Of a stretch of 64,000 nucleotides of DNA, positions 63,590-64,000 are shown piece after piece. The stretch is taken from the NCBI RefSeq assembly GCF_052076105.1, contig NZ_CP197245.1:3534001-3598000 (forward strand). The letters are read 5' to 3'. Within the stretch, counting starts at the first letter, position 1. Each line of letters begins with the position of its first letter. Both the position numbers and the translations under genes were made by a program. The notes under the pieces were generated by a model, which saw only the letters and a program-made list of their open reading frames with translations, made no database searches and was not told the origin of the DNA. This DNA comes from Tardiphaga sp052076105. Lineage in GTDB: Bacteria > Pseudomonadota > Alphaproteobacteria > Rhizobiales > Xanthobacteraceae.

Positions 63590-63980
63590 CGTTTCAATCC
63601 CGGTGTTCTGGAACGGGGTGGCCGCTGCGGCGCATTGTCCCGTTCGGTTGCGATAGGCCGGTAACCACCGATATCGGGACGTGTTCCTGGCACGGGCTTG
63701 ATATGCCGCATGGAACATTCGGCTTGCCTGCCTATATGAAATGCAGGACGAATGCTTCGAGATTATCTTGCAGGACCGGGGCTTTGCAGCCAGCGCGGGT
63801 ATGTGGCGACCTTGCGGCGCGGCATTAACGCTGGCGCTGTCAAGGACTGCACAACGGAACGTTTTTGCCGTAAGGGTTTGGGCTTGATGAGTGAACTTCG
63901 CGTATGAGTGAATTGGTCGCCGCTTGCCGCCTGTTACCCCGATCGGCTTTCCACCTGTTCGCGCTCCGCCGGGAGGACGA
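63590..63980. other. Intergenic stretch, no gene supported (391 bp)
   Basis: Short open frames on both strands lack coding character. The only support is the GGGAGG ribosome site at 63971-63976 for the next gene. Confidence 0.5.
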
Positions 63981-64000
63981 ATGCAACGATTGCTGACCGC
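63981..64000 (+). CDS. Start of a further gene (partial, cut by window end)
   Basis: ATG at 63981 follows GGGAGGACGA, a good ribosome site, and opens MQRLLT. Only six codons are visible, so no identity can be given. Confidence 0.45.

Noticed and set aside
63904..63996. ATG at 63904 as start of the next gene
   Set aside because: Its frame closes after 30 codons, and the ATG at 63981 has the clear GGGAGG ribosome site.

Overview
This 64 kb window looks like chromosome of an alphaproteobacterium of the Nitrobacteraceae/Bradyrhizobiaceae type (Rhodopseudomonas, Afipia, Tardiphaga or Bradyrhizobium-like). The grounds are high GC, the fliX/flaF/flbT flagellar regulators, a cckA-flhB-fliR-fliQ-fliE-flgCB gene order, TTAA-N7-TTAA boxes of the CtrA type, sigma-54 flagellar promoters, and a dispersed repeat that I recall from this family. 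Species assignment is inference. I saw no rRNA, tRNA, CRISPR array or insertion sequence.

Left part (1-21.3 kb) is housekeeping and accessory metabolism. It holds an MmyB-type regulator (cut by the window edge), a SET-domain protein with a histone H1-like tail, and a catabolic regulon (zinc-type dehydrogenase, extradiol-dioxygenase-like VOC protein, Bug solute receptor, FadR-type GntR regulator, fumarylacetoacetase-family hydrolase, DUF1185 protein). Both divergent promoters of that regulon carry the same ATTTTCGAAAAT ... TTACGAAA operator. Next comes a TetR regulator with a carotenoid/lignostilbene oxygenase and three small membrane proteins, two of them YciB/IspZ-like paralogues. The oxygenase promoter and the membrane-gene promoter have the same paired-operator layout. 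Then follow an Ig-like secreted protein, an SH3 protein, a frameshifted DUF429 gene, a class I fumarase with a strongly structured leader, a prenylcysteine methyltransferase-like enzyme, a GST, a lectin-like protein and a Tim44-like protein.

Middle and right part (21.5-58.6 kb) is a near-continuous flagellar island. On the minus strand lies flgB-flgC-fliE-fliQ-fliR-flhB, ending next to the cell-cycle kinase gene cckA. Then come fliO-fliP (+), fliL-fliM-DUF-motE-giant TPR protein (-), flgF-flgG-flgA-flgH (+), fliX (-), flgI-flgJ-flgN-flaG-like (+), flaF-flbT and three tandem flagellin genes (-), and flgE-flgK-flgL (-). A 2-keto-4-pentenoate hydratase gene, a small hypothetical gene and dksA interrupt it. 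Regulatory signals fit a Caulobacter-like cascade: CtrA boxes at the early flgB operon and near a flagellin gene, ftr-like (FlbD) palindromes, and sigma-54 promoters in front of flgF, flgI and flgE. CckA sits upstream of CtrA in the phosphorelay, so kinase, early flagellar operon and late genes are physically and probably functionally linked.

Right edge (58.6-64 kb) holds msrB, a DAO-type oxidoreductase, a SixA phosphatase, a universal stress protein, two small membrane proteins, a YciE/YciF-like ferritin-fold protein and the first codons of another gene.

All comparisons were made by eye. Domain names come from recognised motifs and not from a database search.
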